Shown here: positions 34,522-43,075 of the stretch, in pieces
How positions within the stretch are numbered: position 1 is the stretch's first letter
Layout: the number at the start of each line of letters is the position of its first letter
Assembly (NCBI RefSeq): GCF_018492665.1
Contig: NZ_JAFVME010000003.1
Span: forward strand, 186,001 to 250,000
Direction of reading: 5' to 3'
Source of the DNA: Pedobacter sp. B4-66
GTDB lineage: Bacteria; Bacteroidota; Bacteroidia; Sphingobacteriales; Sphingobacteriaceae
Length of the DNA stretch: 64,000 nt
Notes under the pieces: generated by a model
What the model saw: the letters and a program-made list of their open reading frames with translations, nothing else
The model's database searches: none
Told to the model about the DNA's origin: nothing
Translations under genes and position numbers: made by a program

Positions 34522-36633
34522 CTATTTAGCTTTAATGTCTGTACCTAACCTTTGTAAATAGGCTATAATTGCAATAATTTCTTTGTCACTTTGAACGCGT
34601 ACATTACTCTTCTGAAGATCTGCTGCAATCTCTTTTGCCTGATTGTCCAGGTGAGTATTCGCTTTATGTTCATAGCCAATTTCATAAGGAACACCAAGAG
34701 TTCGCATTGCATTAATCTTGGCAATGGTAGTTGTGGTGTCTAGCTTTTGATTAATCAACCATTCATAAGGAGGCATAATACTACCCGGCGACATAGTTTG
34801 AGGATCCAATAGGTGGTTAAACTGCCATGCATTTGAATATTTACCACCTTCTCTTGCTAAATCAGGACCGATACGCTTAGAACCCCATAGAAATGGGTGG
34901 TCGTATACGAATTCACCGGCCTTGCTGTACTCACCATATCTTTCAGTTTCTGATCTAAATGGTCGGATCATTTGAGAATGGCAGCTTACACAACCTTCTC
35001 TTATATAAAGATCACGTCCTTGTAATTCTAGAGGCGAATAGGGCTTTACACTACTAATGGTAGGGATATTTGATTTAATTGTGAACGTAGGCATCATCTC
35101 AATCATGCCTCCTATTAAAATCACTATTAAAGATAATACCATGAATACCATTGGTTTTCGCTCCAGTATTCTGTGTAATTTTTTGTCTGAACCAACAGGC
35201 TCATAGTCTTTTGATAGTGCAAATGCCTCTGCAGGCTCATTGGCAACTAGTTTACCAGCTTTTGCAGTTTTTATAAGATTATAGGTCATTACTATTACGC
35301 CAATTAAATACATGGCACCTCCAATAGCCCTTAGTACATACATAGGAATGATTTGTAGTAAGGTTTCAAGGAAATTAGGGTATTTTAGCATCCCATCCTC
35401 TGTAAATTGTTTCCACATTAAACCTTGCGTGAAACCTGCAAAGTAAAGTGGTACTGCGTAGAAAATAATTCCGAGAGTGCCTATCCAAAAGTGAAATGCA
35501 GCAAGTTTTTTTGAGTATAATGGTGTTCTGTAAATTCTAGGTATTAACCAGTATAGAATTCCGAAAGTTAAAAAGCCATTCCATCCTAATGCGCCAACGT
35601 GTACATGCGCCACAATCCAGTCAGTATAATGAGCAATAGCATTAATCTGTTTCAAAGCTAGCAAAGGACCTTCAAATGTGGCCATACCATAAGCTGTTAA
35701 ACCTACAACCATGAACTTTAAAGTAGCATCTTCTCTTACTTTATCCCAGGCTCCGCGTAGTGTTAATAAACCATTGATCATACCTCCCCAGCTAGGAGCG
35801 ATTAGCATAATAGAAAATACTACGCCAAGTGATTGCGCCCATGAAGGAAGAGAGGTATATAAAAGATGGTGAGGACCAGCCCATATATATATGAATATCA
35901 ACGACCAAAAGTGTAAAATACTGAGCTTGTAAGAATAAACAGGTCTGTTAGCCATTTTTGGTAGAAAATAGTACATCATGCCTAAGTATGGAGTGGTTAA
36001 AAAGAAGGCTACTGCATTGTGGCCATACCACCACTGAACCAATGCATCCTGAACACCGGCATACATATAGTAGCTTTTAAACCATGAGATAGGTAATTGA
36101 AATGAATTTACAATATGTAGAACCGCTACAGTTACAAAGGTTGCAATGTAAAACCAAATGGCAACATACATATGCTGTTCCCTTCTTTTAATGATTGTGC
36201 CAAACATGTTTATCCCGAAAACTACCCAGATAACCGTTATGGCAATGTCAATTGGCCACTCAAGTTCAGCATATTCGTGGGATGATGTAAAACCCAATGG
36301 AAGTGTAATTACTGCAGAAACAATAATAAGCTGCCATCCCCAGAAATGGATTTTACTTAATACATCGCTAAACATTCTTGCTTTTAGCAAACGTTGCAAT
36401 GAATAATAAACACCCATAAAAATGGCATTACCAACAAATGCGAAAATTACAGCATTGGTATGTAAAGGCCTGATGCGCCCAAAAGTGGTATACTGCGAAC
36501 CCATGTTTAGTTCAGGTTTAAAGAGCTGCATCGCCGCAAGGAGCCCCACAATCATGCCTATTATCCCCCAAACAATGGTGGCTACGGCAAAGTTCCTGAC
36601 GATCTTATTGTCGTAATAGAATTTTTCAGTCAT
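34522..36633 (-). CDS. ccoNO: cbb3 oxidase fused catalytic subunits CcoN-CcoO
   Basis: 703 residues. The first about 480 residues are the CcoN haem-copper oxidase subunit (12 or so helices; HTNAVIF, YWYGHNAVAFF and VHVGALGWNGF with the haem and copper-ligand histidines). The last about 200 residues are a CcoO monohaem cytochrome c, after a TM helix, with CVSCH at 548-552 and GPDLAREGGKYS. The fusion is common in Bacteroidota. It reduces oxygen with high affinity at the membrane and pumps protons. Confidence 0.96.
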   Translation of the reverse strand: MTEKFYYDNKIVRNFAVATIVWGIIGMIVGLLAAMQLFKPELNMGSQYTTFGRIRPLHTNAVIFAFVGNAIFMGVYYSLQRLLKARMFSDVLSKIHFWGWQLIIVSAVITLPLGFTSSHEYAELEWPIDIAITVIWVVFGINMFGTIIKRREQHMYVAIWFYIATFVTVAVLHIVNSFQLPISWFKSYYMYAGVQDALVQWWYGHNAVAFFLTTPYLGMMYYFLPKMANRPVYSYKLSILHFWSLIFIYIWAGPHHLLYTSLPSWAQSLGVVFSIMLIAPSWGGMINGLLTLRGAWDKVREDATLKFMVVGLTAYGMATFEGPLLALKQINAIAHYTDWIVAHVHVGALGWNGFLTFGILYWLIPRIYRTPLYSKKLAAFHFWIGTLGIIFYAVPLYFAGFTQGLMWKQFTEDGMLKYPNFLETLLQIIPMYVLRAIGGAMYLIGVIVMTYNLIKTAKAGKLVANEPAEAFALSKDYEPVGSDKKLHRILERKPMVFMVLSLIVILIGGMIEMMPTFTIKSNIPTISSVKPYSPLELQGRDLYIREGCVSCHSQMIRPFRSETERYGEYSKAGEFVYDHPFLWGSKRIGPDLAREGGKYSNAWQFNHLLDPQTMSPGSIMPPYEWLINQKLDTTTTIAKINAMRTLGVPYEIGYEHKANTHLDNQAKEIAADLQKSNVRVQSDKEIIAIIAYLQRLGTDIKAK

Positions 36634-36658
36634 ATGTAAAATGTGTAGTTAACGTTTG

Positions 36659-36666
36659 TAAAATTA
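36659..36666 (-). promoter_or_regulatory. Weak -7-like element for ccoNO
   Basis: TAATTTTA on the minus strand differs from TAnnTTTG only in the last base. It would place a start about 20 bp before the ccoNO ATG, with the Crp/Fnr-like site about 63 bp further upstream. The transcript may equally come from ccoI. Confidence 0.3.
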
Positions 36667-36704
36667 CTGCAGCTAAGTATGCCTCTCTGTGATCAAAGTT
36701 TTAG

Positions 36705-36887
36705 CTAAACATGATCTTCATCACTTATTTCTATTTCCTTATCAGCCACGTCATCATCAAAAAGAATTCTGACGGCAGGAGTGAAGGTGTCGTCGTTCTG
36801 ACCCGATTTACTTGCCCAAAAAAAAGCGGCTAAAAATATCAGTGCAAGTAGAATACTGCAACCAATAAGGAAATAGATCATATTCAT
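36705..36887 (-). CDS. ccoS: CcoS-type cbb3 maturation protein
   Basis: 60 residues with one N-terminal transmembrane helix (MNMIYFLIGCSILLALIFLA) and an acidic tail, typical of CcoS/FixS, which is needed for haem and copper insertion into the cbb3 oxidase. It overlaps ccoI by 4 bp (ATGA). Confidence 0.9.
   Translation of the reverse strand: MNMIYFLIGCSILLALIFLAAFFWASKSGQNDDTFTPAVRILFDDDVADKEIEISDEDHV
36710..36725. promoter_or_regulatory. Weaker Crp/Fnr-type site upstream of ccoNO
   Basis: CATGA-TCTTCA-TCACT contains the Fnr-type core TGAT-N4-ATCA. It lies within the last codons of ccoS, about 85 bp before the ccoNO ATG. Because it is coding sequence, chance is possible; its fit to the two better sites is the reason to list it. 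Confidence 0.4.
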
Positions 36888-39280
36888 AATAATTTGTTTT
36901 TACGTGCAAATAGTCTGACAGCTATAGAAGTAAACAGGATGATTGTAATGGTGCTTAAAGGCATTAATATGGCTGCCATTAACGGTGATAGGATCCCTTG
37001 AACCGCAAAGTATAACCCTACAGTGTTGTACATTAATGAAATAACAAAGCACATTCTGATTACCTTAACTCCATCTTTAGCCTGCTGGATGAATTGTGGA
37101 ATTTTATGAAAAGAAGTTCCATCTAGTATCGCGTCACAACCCGGAGAGAAATTATTTATGTTATCTGTTATTGCTATACCCAAGTCACTTTGCTTAAGTG
37201 CACCTGAATCATTTAAACCATCACCAAACATTAATACTTTCTTTCCTTCCTTTTGAAGGTGTTGTATGTAATCGAGTTTATCTTGTGGAGATTGTTCGAA
37301 GTGAAGCTTACGACTATCTTCAAAAAAAGGAATAAGTTGATTCTTTTCGTGATCACGATCACCTGAAAGTAAATGCAAATCTGATTCGAATGAAAGTTTT
37401 TGCATTAATTCTTTAAAGCCATTTCTCCATTGCTGTTTGATGGTAAAAAAACCTACGTAGGTATTGTTAATCATTACATGGATAGAACCATGAGAAGAAG
37501 AGCTATTCAGTGGAAGATTAAGGAAGGTAGAACTTCCCAATTTTACATAATTTCCATTAACCTTACCACTGATGCCTCTTCCAATTTTTTCCGTGTATTC
37601 CTGTACATGAAATACTGAAGGTCTATTAATAAATTTTGCTAATTCACGACTTAACAGGTGTCCGGAATTCCTTGCGAGATCACTCACTAATTGCATCTGA
37701 TCATTGGTAATAATTCCATTAAAGCTCAATGAGGCCGCATCCGGATTGGTTATTGTGCCAGTTTTATCAAATACATAGGTATCAATACGAGCCAATTCTT
37801 CAATAATGCTTGTATTTTTTAAATAAAATCTGTTTTTATCAAAAATTGACAGCACTGCTGCTAATGTAAATGGCGAACTAAGTGCTAATGCACATGGGCA
37901 AGCTATAATCAATACAGCTGTAAAGGAAGCCAATGCTTTAGATGGATCTGTTGGAAGCCAAAAAGCTGCTGAACTTAAGGCAATACATAGTAATATGATA
38001 CTGAAATACCTGCTGGCTGTATCACTAAATGTCTTAATCCTCTGTTTGGATTGAATAAAGGCACTATTGTTCCATAATTGTGTTAGATAGCTTTGTGATA
38101 CAGGCTTTACAACCTCCATCTCTATAGAAGCAGATAACTGACGTCCTCCTGCATAGATAATCTCTCCTAAGGTCTTTTTTACAGGAATAGATTCTCCAGT
38201 AACAAAACTAAAGTCTATCTCAGCTTCCCCTTTTAAAAGAATAGCATCGGCCGGTAAAATCTCATGACTGCGAATAAGGATTCTATCGCCAATCTTTAAA
38301 TCGGAGAGAGGTATCGGTTTTTCAATCCCATCATTGATTGTAGTAACAGCTACAGGAAAATAGGAGCGGTAATCTCTTTCAAATGAAATATGATGAAAAG
38401 TTCTTTCCTGCATCCATTTTCCAATTAACAAAAAGAAGACTAAACCACATAAGGTATCTACAAATCCAGGACCTGTTTGCAGTAGAATTTCATAGGCAGA
38501 TCTTAGGAACATAACCAAAATACCCAGTGCCAGTGGGAAGTCAAGGTTCAGTCTTTTCGCTTTTAAATTAGTCCAGGCAGAAATAAAATATTCCCTGCCG
38601 CTATAAAAAACTACAGGTAAAGAAAATGCAAGATTAAGCCATCCAAAGAAATCTTTAAACTCATGCTCAAAATCAGCAAGCCCAAAATAATCAGGGAAAC
38701 TTAGGAGCATCACATTACCAAAACAAAAACCTGCAACCGCAATCTTAGTGATTAAACTTCTTTCCGTCTTCTTCGTCTGGCTGGTCTTTACAACATCCTG
38801 TAAGCTTATAAGAGGTTCGTAACCGATTGATGAAAGTAACTGCACCAGTTGCTTTAAACTTACCTCATCATTTTTAACTGTGATAGTAACTTGTTTTTTA
38901 AGGAAATCAATTCTCGACTGATAGATTCCAGATTGAAGTAGATTTATGTGCTCCAAAAGCCAAATGCATGAGCTACAATGAATAGCAGGGATATAGAAAG
39001 TTATTATTGTTTTGGTATCATCTTCAAAATCTACCAGTTTACTAATAACTTCTTTTACTTCTAAATAGTCAAAGTTTGAGGTAATCTTACGTTGAGTTTT
39101 TCCTGGAATTTTATTATAAACATAATAGTTCGAAAGATTATGTTCAGTTAAGATTTCATAGATAGTTTTACATCCAGAACAACAAAAGTGTTTGTCATCC
39201 TGGATATATTTTTTTGCCAGAATATCTTCCCCACAATGGAAACAATGTTTCTCCGATGAAATTACTTTTTCCTTTAGCAT
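36884..39280 (-). CDS. ccoI: Copper-type P1B ATPase CcoI/FixI for cbb3 assembly
   Basis: 798 residues. N-terminal cysteine-rich region (CFHCGEDI; HFCCSGCKTIYEIL), a metal-binding domain with CSSC (about 100-103), eight transmembrane helices, CPC in IIACPCALAL, the phosphorylation motif DKTGT and a GDGLNDSGAL hinge. The domain order and the preceding Zn-ribbon-like segment match FixI/CcoI, which exports copper for the oxidase. First gene of the cco run, with a promoter and Crp/Fnr-type site upstream. Confidence 0.95.
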   Translation of the reverse strand: MLKEKVISSEKHCFHCGEDILAKKYIQDDKHFCCSGCKTIYEILTEHNLSNYYVYNKIPGKTQRKITSNFDYLEVKEVISKLVDFEDDTKTIITFYIPAIHCSSCIWLLEHINLLQSGIYQSRIDFLKKQVTITVKNDEVSLKQLVQLLSSIGYEPLISLQDVVKTSQTKKTERSLITKIAVAGFCFGNVMLLSFPDYFGLADFEHEFKDFFGWLNLAFSLPVVFYSGREYFISAWTNLKAKRLNLDFPLALGILVMFLRSAYEILLQTGPGFVDTLCGLVFFLLIGKWMQERTFHHISFERDYRSYFPVAVTTINDGIEKPIPLSDLKIGDRILIRSHEILPADAILLKGEAEIDFSFVTGESIPVKKTLGEIIYAGGRQLSASIEMEVVKPVSQSYLTQLWNNSAFIQSKQRIKTFSDTASRYFSIILLCIALSSAAFWLPTDPSKALASFTAVLIIACPCALALSSPFTLAAVLSIFDKNRFYLKNTSIIEELARIDTYVFDKTGTITNPDAASLSFNGIITNDQMQLVSDLARNSGHLLSRELAKFINRPSVFHVQEYTEKIGRGISGKVNGNYVKLGSSTFLNLPLNSSSSHGSIHVMINNTYVGFFTIKQQWRNGFKELMQKLSFESDLHLLSGDRDHEKNQLIPFFEDSRKLHFEQSPQDKLDYIQHLQKEGKKVLMFGDGLNDSGALKQSDLGIAITDNINNFSPGCDAILDGTSFHKIPQFIQQAKDGVKVIRMCFVISLMYNTVGLYFAVQGILSPLMAAILMPLSTITIILFTSIAVRLFARKNKLL

Positions 39281-39299
39281 CTTTTTAAAAAGTATGCCT

Positions 39300-39307
39300 C
39301 AAAGTTG
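39300..39307 (-). promoter_or_regulatory. -7-like promoter element for ccoI operon
   Basis: CAACTTTG on the minus strand matches TAnnTTTG at five of the six fixed positions, and a TTTG lies 17 bp upstream (39325-39328), the spacing expected for a -33 element. It is 20 bp before the ccoI ATG. Confidence 0.45.
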
Positions 39308-39350
39308 AGTATTTAAGTAAAGGGCAAAAGTGACCCTAATCTTAAGTATT

Positions 39351-39366
39351 TGTGATCTCCATCACT
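39351..39366. promoter_or_regulatory. Crp/Fnr-type operator upstream of ccoI
   Basis: TGTGA-TCTCCA-TCACT includes the perfect dyad GTGAT-N4-ATCAC. Its centre is about 63 bp upstream of the start expected from the -7 element at 39300-39307, a class I activator spacing. Together with the site at 29138 it is the best evidence for a shared regulon. Confidence 0.7.
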
Positions 39367-39397
39367 TTATTCTTAAATAATCCGTCGACATTAGAAC

Positions 39398-40261
39398 TTA
39401 AAGTAAATACTGGAACAGGTTCTTTGTTTGAGGGATTGATTTTAATTTGTTTAGCGCTTTGTACTTAAGTTGCCTAACTCGTTCTTTAGATATCTTTAGA
39501 TCTTCAGCTATATCTTCCATATCTCTTGAGTTCCCTGTGGTCAATCCGTAAAAATGCTCAAGTATATACCGTTCTCTTACTGTAAGTTTTTCGTTCATAA
39601 TTTGTTGGAGCTCTATAAGTAGGGATGAATCCTCTATTTTGCCTGGACTTACATCCGGATCATTATTAGGAACAACGTCAAGAAGTGTAGCACCACTTTC
39701 ATCATTAATTATCGCATCTAACGAAGAACAGCCTTTTGAGATTCTTGTAAGTTGGATTATTATTTTTACACTTAACCCAGTATGCTCTGCTAATTCCTCG
39801 ATAGTTGGCTCACGTTCTAATTCGTTTAATAGAATCGCTTTAGATTTGTTTATAGCAGTAATACTTAAAATTTGATTCTGCGGTAACCGAATCATACGAT
39901 CGCAGTTTGAAGTGGCCATTAAAATAGCCTGTCTTATCCACCAAACGGCATAAGTGATAAACTTAAATCCTTTAGTCTCATCATACCGTTTTGCAGCCTC
40001 AATTAATCCAATATTTCCGTCACTTATAAGGTCATTTAAACTTACACCATTACCAAGATATTTTTTTGCTACGGAAACAACAAAACGTAGGTTAAGAGCA
40101 ACAAGTTTGTCAAGGGCTGCCTTATCGCCATCTTTAATTTTCTTTGCCAATTCTACTTCTTCTTCAAGCTTAGCTAAAGGCATTCTCTCTAGTTCGTTAA
40201 AATAACGTCGCGTAACGTCATCGCGATTTGTTATTAATCGCTCAATTTTAATTGCTCTCAT
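39398..40261 (-). CDS. RpoD/SigA-like sigma factor, probably an alternative paralogue
   Basis: 287 residues from the ATG at 40261 (seven extra codons upstream are open). Region 2 (FVVSVAKKYLGNGVSLNDLISDGNIGLIEAAKRYDETKGFKF shape), region 3 and region 4 are complete, and the length matches the short primary sigma factors of Bacteroidota. It differs from the usual housekeeping factor at positions that are normally nearly invariant: TSNCDRMIRLP in place of AEQSRIVRLP-type, and divergent 3.1 and 4 regions. I infer a secondary sigma-70. It has its own TATTTTTG promoter element. Confidence 0.85.
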   Translation of the reverse strand: MRAIKIERLITNRDDVTRRYFNELERMPLAKLEEEVELAKKIKDGDKAALDKLVALNLRFVVSVAKKYLGNGVSLNDLISDGNIGLIEAAKRYDETKGFKFITYAVWWIRQAILMATSNCDRMIRLPQNQILSITAINKSKAILLNELEREPTIEELAEHTGLSVKIIIQLTRISKGCSSLDAIINDESGATLLDVVPNNDPDVSPGKIEDSSLLIELQQIMNEKLTVRERYILEHFYGLTTGNSRDMEDIAEDLKISKERVRQLKYKALNKLKSIPQTKNLFQYLL

Positions 40262-40279
40262 TGTCGTATTTAATGAAAG

Positions 40280-40287
40280 CAAAAATA
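40280..40287 (-). promoter_or_regulatory. -7 promoter element (TATTTTTG) of the sigma gene
   Basis: On the minus strand TATTTTTG matches TAnnTTTG fully, 18 bp before the ATG at 40261. No clear TTG at -33. Confidence 0.5.
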
Positions 40288-40414
40288 TGAACGTCAGTGT
40301 TTTAATTAGAGCCGGAGCCTTACTTCAGTAAATTCTCCTGTTAATGAATTTAATACCATTTATTATTTTATTCCAAGCTAATATCTAGCTTCCTGGCAAA
40401 ATTTAATTCTCAAA

Positions 40415-41920
40415 TCAATTCATGAGTTTCTTCGCATCCTCATCTTCATATTGACGAATTAATTCATTAAGCTTTGTTTTTAACTCAGTAGTAATTTTAT
40501 CATACCCTTTTTTACCATAGATGTTTGTCATTTCATTCGGGTCTTTCTCAAGGTCGTAAAGTTCCCAGCCCTCAACACGTTTATAGAAACGAATTAGTTT
40601 ATATCTTTTTGTTCTGACACCAAAATGAGGGGATACAGAGTGTTCACCATTTTCATAATAGTGATAAAACATATTATCTCTACCTTTCGCATGCCTAGAT
40701 TTAAACAATGGCAACATTGATTTACCCTGCATCTCAGCCGGTATTTTCATACTGGCGGCACCCAAAAGGGTTGGGGCTATATCTAAGTTCATTACAAAAT
40801 CATTAGACTGTGTACCAGGTTTTATTACACCCGGATAACTCATCACCATTGGTGTTCTAAACGACTCCTCATACATGAAACGTTTGTCAAACCAACCATG
40901 TTCTCCCATATAAAAGCCTTGGTCAGACATGTAAATCACAATTGTATTCTCCTTTAGACTATGCTTTTCAAGATAATCAAGCGTACGGCCAATGTTTCTG
41001 TCTAACGATGCTGCGGTACTTAAATAATCCTTCATGTAGCGCTGGTATTTCCACTCTACCAAAGCCTTACCCGATAAGTTTTTAGCCTTTAGATCGGCTT
41101 CAATTGGTTTGTAATATGCATCAAATTTGGCGCGCTGGGCCGGATTCATTCTGTTGACCGAACCTTCTCCATTTTTACTGTAAGAAAGCATTTTAAGATC
41201 ATAGCCCATCAGCATGGTTTTATCAATCGTCATATCTTGAACTCTTGCGGCTTCTCTATTTGTATAATTGTCATAGAAATTCTTTGGTAAAGGGAAATTT
41301 GCCTTGTCATATTTACCCATATCAGTAGTATCCGGAAGCCACGTCCTGTGTGTGGCTTTATGGCCTATGACTAAGCAAAATGGTTTAGAGGGGTCTCTTG
41401 AATCCAACCATTCTTCCGAAGCATCCTCAATCAAATTTGTAACATACCCTTCTTTTCTGGTCGATCTGCCATCCATACCAATAAAGTCAGGATTGTAATA
41501 TTGACCTTGATCTGGAAGTATGCTGTAATAGTTAAAACCTTGCGGTTTATGGCCTAGATGGAGCTTTCCTATCCATGCAGTCTGATAGCCCCCTGACTGG
41601 AGATGCTTGGCGAAATTATCCTGACTATGATCAAATTCTGAGGTTTCATTATCCTTAAAACCATTTTTATGACTGTACTTTCCGGTTAAGATAACCGCTC
41701 TGCTTGGTCCACAGATAGAGTTTGTTACATAAGCTTTATTAAACGTAACTCCAGCTTTAGCAATGCGATCAATATTAGGGGTTTGGGTCAGCTTACTGCT
41801 ATACGCGCTGATGGCTTGATAGGCATGATCATCGGAAATGATAATTACAATATTTGGTTTTTTTTGAGCGCTAACCCATTGACAAAAAGAGAAACAGATT
41901 AGGAATGCTATTTTTTTCAT
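40415..41920 (-). CDS. Type I sulfatase (Cys type), GlcNAc-6-sulfatase-like
   Basis: 501 residues with a signal peptide (to about 18). The sulfatase signature CGPSR has the Cys70 that must be converted to formylglycine; DDH (30-32) provides metal ligands, and YMSDQGFYMGEHGWFDK is the C-terminal active-site segment. Overall it resembles the S1_11-like group acting on 6-O-sulfated GlcNAc of heparan or related glycans; the substrate is inferred. Third gene of the sulfatase operon; the FGE gene ends 14 bp away. Confidence 0.88.
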   Translation of the reverse strand: MKKIAFLICFSFCQWVSAQKKPNIVIIISDDHAYQAISAYSSKLTQTPNIDRIAKAGVTFNKAYVTNSICGPSRAVILTGKYSHKNGFKDNETSEFDHSQDNFAKHLQSGGYQTAWIGKLHLGHKPQGFNYYSILPDQGQYYNPDFIGMDGRSTRKEGYVTNLIEDASEEWLDSRDPSKPFCLVIGHKATHRTWLPDTTDMGKYDKANFPLPKNFYDNYTNREAARVQDMTIDKTMLMGYDLKMLSYSKNGEGSVNRMNPAQRAKFDAYYKPIEADLKAKNLSGKALVEWKYQRYMKDYLSTAASLDRNIGRTLDYLEKHSLKENTIVIYMSDQGFYMGEHGWFDKRFMYEESFRTPMVMSYPGVIKPGTQSNDFVMNLDIAPTLLGAASMKIPAEMQGKSMLPLFKSRHAKGRDNMFYHYYENGEHSVSPHFGVRTKRYKLIRFYKRVEGWELYDLEKDPNEMTNIYGKKGYDKITTELKTKLNELIRQYEDEDAKKLMN

Positions 41921-41934
41921 TACAACTCAGTATG

Positions 41935-43068
41935 TTATTTTTTAGAAACAGGTTCAGATTTTACACATCTAAACCCTGTATTTTGTAATCCGGTATCCGG
42001 AGATGATTTCATACGGGCAGCCACTCTATAGCCTTTGCAATAAGAGCTGTTACACATAAACGAACCTCCTCGAGTAACTTTTTTTGGGACAGTAGGTTCA
42101 TCAGGGTCGAAGCTTTTAACAGGACCTTTCGGATTGATTACCGTTTTCCCTTTCAATGTTTCATAATAATCATTGCTATACCAGTCCGCAACCCATTCCC
42201 AAACATTTCCAGCCATATCAAACAAACCATATGCGTTAGCCGGGAATGATCCGGTAGGAGCTAAACCATGATAACCATCCCAATCAGTATTTTTGTCGGG
42301 AAAACTTCCTTGCCAGGTATTCGCTTTTGGTTTTCCCAGCTCTATTTGTTCATCTCCCCAAGGATAAATTGCACTCTTTTGTCCACCTCGGGCAGCATAT
42401 TCCCATTCGGCTTCTGTTGGTAATCGTTTGCCGGCCCATTTTGCATAAGCATTTGCATCTTCCCAGCAAACCTGAGTAACCGGATAATTGTCCTTTCCTT
42501 TTAAATTGCTCTGCGGCCCCTCAGGATGCTTCCAGTCGGCTCCGGGAGTCCACGACCACCACTGAGATGCATCATGAAGAGAAACTGGTCTGGTGGGAGG
42601 ATTAAACGTCAGAGAAGCCGGTACAAGTAAATCGTCAGAAGGTTTTGGTGTGCCTTCTGGCAGTTGCTTTTTGATTTCTTCCCAATCAGGTTTTCTTTCA
42701 GCCACCGTTTTATATCCGGTAGCTTTTACAAATTCTGCAAATTGAGCGTTAGTAACTTCCTTTTCGTCCATCCAGTAGCCATCAAGCTTAACCTGATGTG
42801 CCGGATACTCATCTTTACGGCCTTCCTGATCTGCGGCACCCATTAAAAAGGTGCCGCCAGGAATCCACTTCATGCCTTTAACAGAGCCGTTCGAATTTGA
42901 AGAAAGCGTGGTATCTTGTACCATAGCGCCATATCTGCTTGGCAATTTATCAGAACAGTATTCTTCATCAGATTTCTTAGACGTTTCAGACTTATTGGCC
43001 TGACTGCAAGAAAGGCCAACAACTATTGGTACAAACAGAAAGACTTTCTTATTTAAATTAAACATCAT
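41935..43068 (-). CDS. Formylglycine-generating enzyme-like lipoprotein (sulfatase-modifying factor)
   Basis: 377 residues (a second ATG is one codon later) with a lipobox-like GLSC near residue 21. The FGE-sulfatase fold is clear: MKWIPGGTFLMG at about 65, PVTQVCWEDANAYAKWAGKRLPTEAEWEYAARGG in the middle, MAGNVWEWVADWY. The C-terminal RGGSFMCNSSYC carries Cys339 and Cys344, spaced as the two catalytic cysteines of SUMF1. It probably converts the Cys of both flanking sulfatases to formylglycine before or during export. Confidence 0.88.
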   Translation of the reverse strand: MMFNLNKKVFLFVPIVVGLSCSQANKSETSKKSDEEYCSDKLPSRYGAMVQDTTLSSNSNGSVKGMKWIPGGTFLMGAADQEGRKDEYPAHQVKLDGYWMDEKEVTNAQFAEFVKATGYKTVAERKPDWEEIKKQLPEGTPKPSDDLLVPASLTFNPPTRPVSLHDASQWWSWTPGADWKHPEGPQSNLKGKDNYPVTQVCWEDANAYAKWAGKRLPTEAEWEYAARGGQKSAIYPWGDEQIELGKPKANTWQGSFPDKNTDWDGYHGLAPTGSFPANAYGLFDMAGNVWEWVADWYSNDYYETLKGKTVINPKGPVKSFDPDEPTVPKKVTRGGSFMCNSSYCKGYRVAARMKSSPDTGLQNTGFRCVKSEPVSKK

Positions 43069-43075
43069 AAAACGC

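Noticed and set aside
36683..36700. TGTGATCAAAG next to the ccoNO upstream region
   Set aside because: There is no second half-site at the proper spacing.
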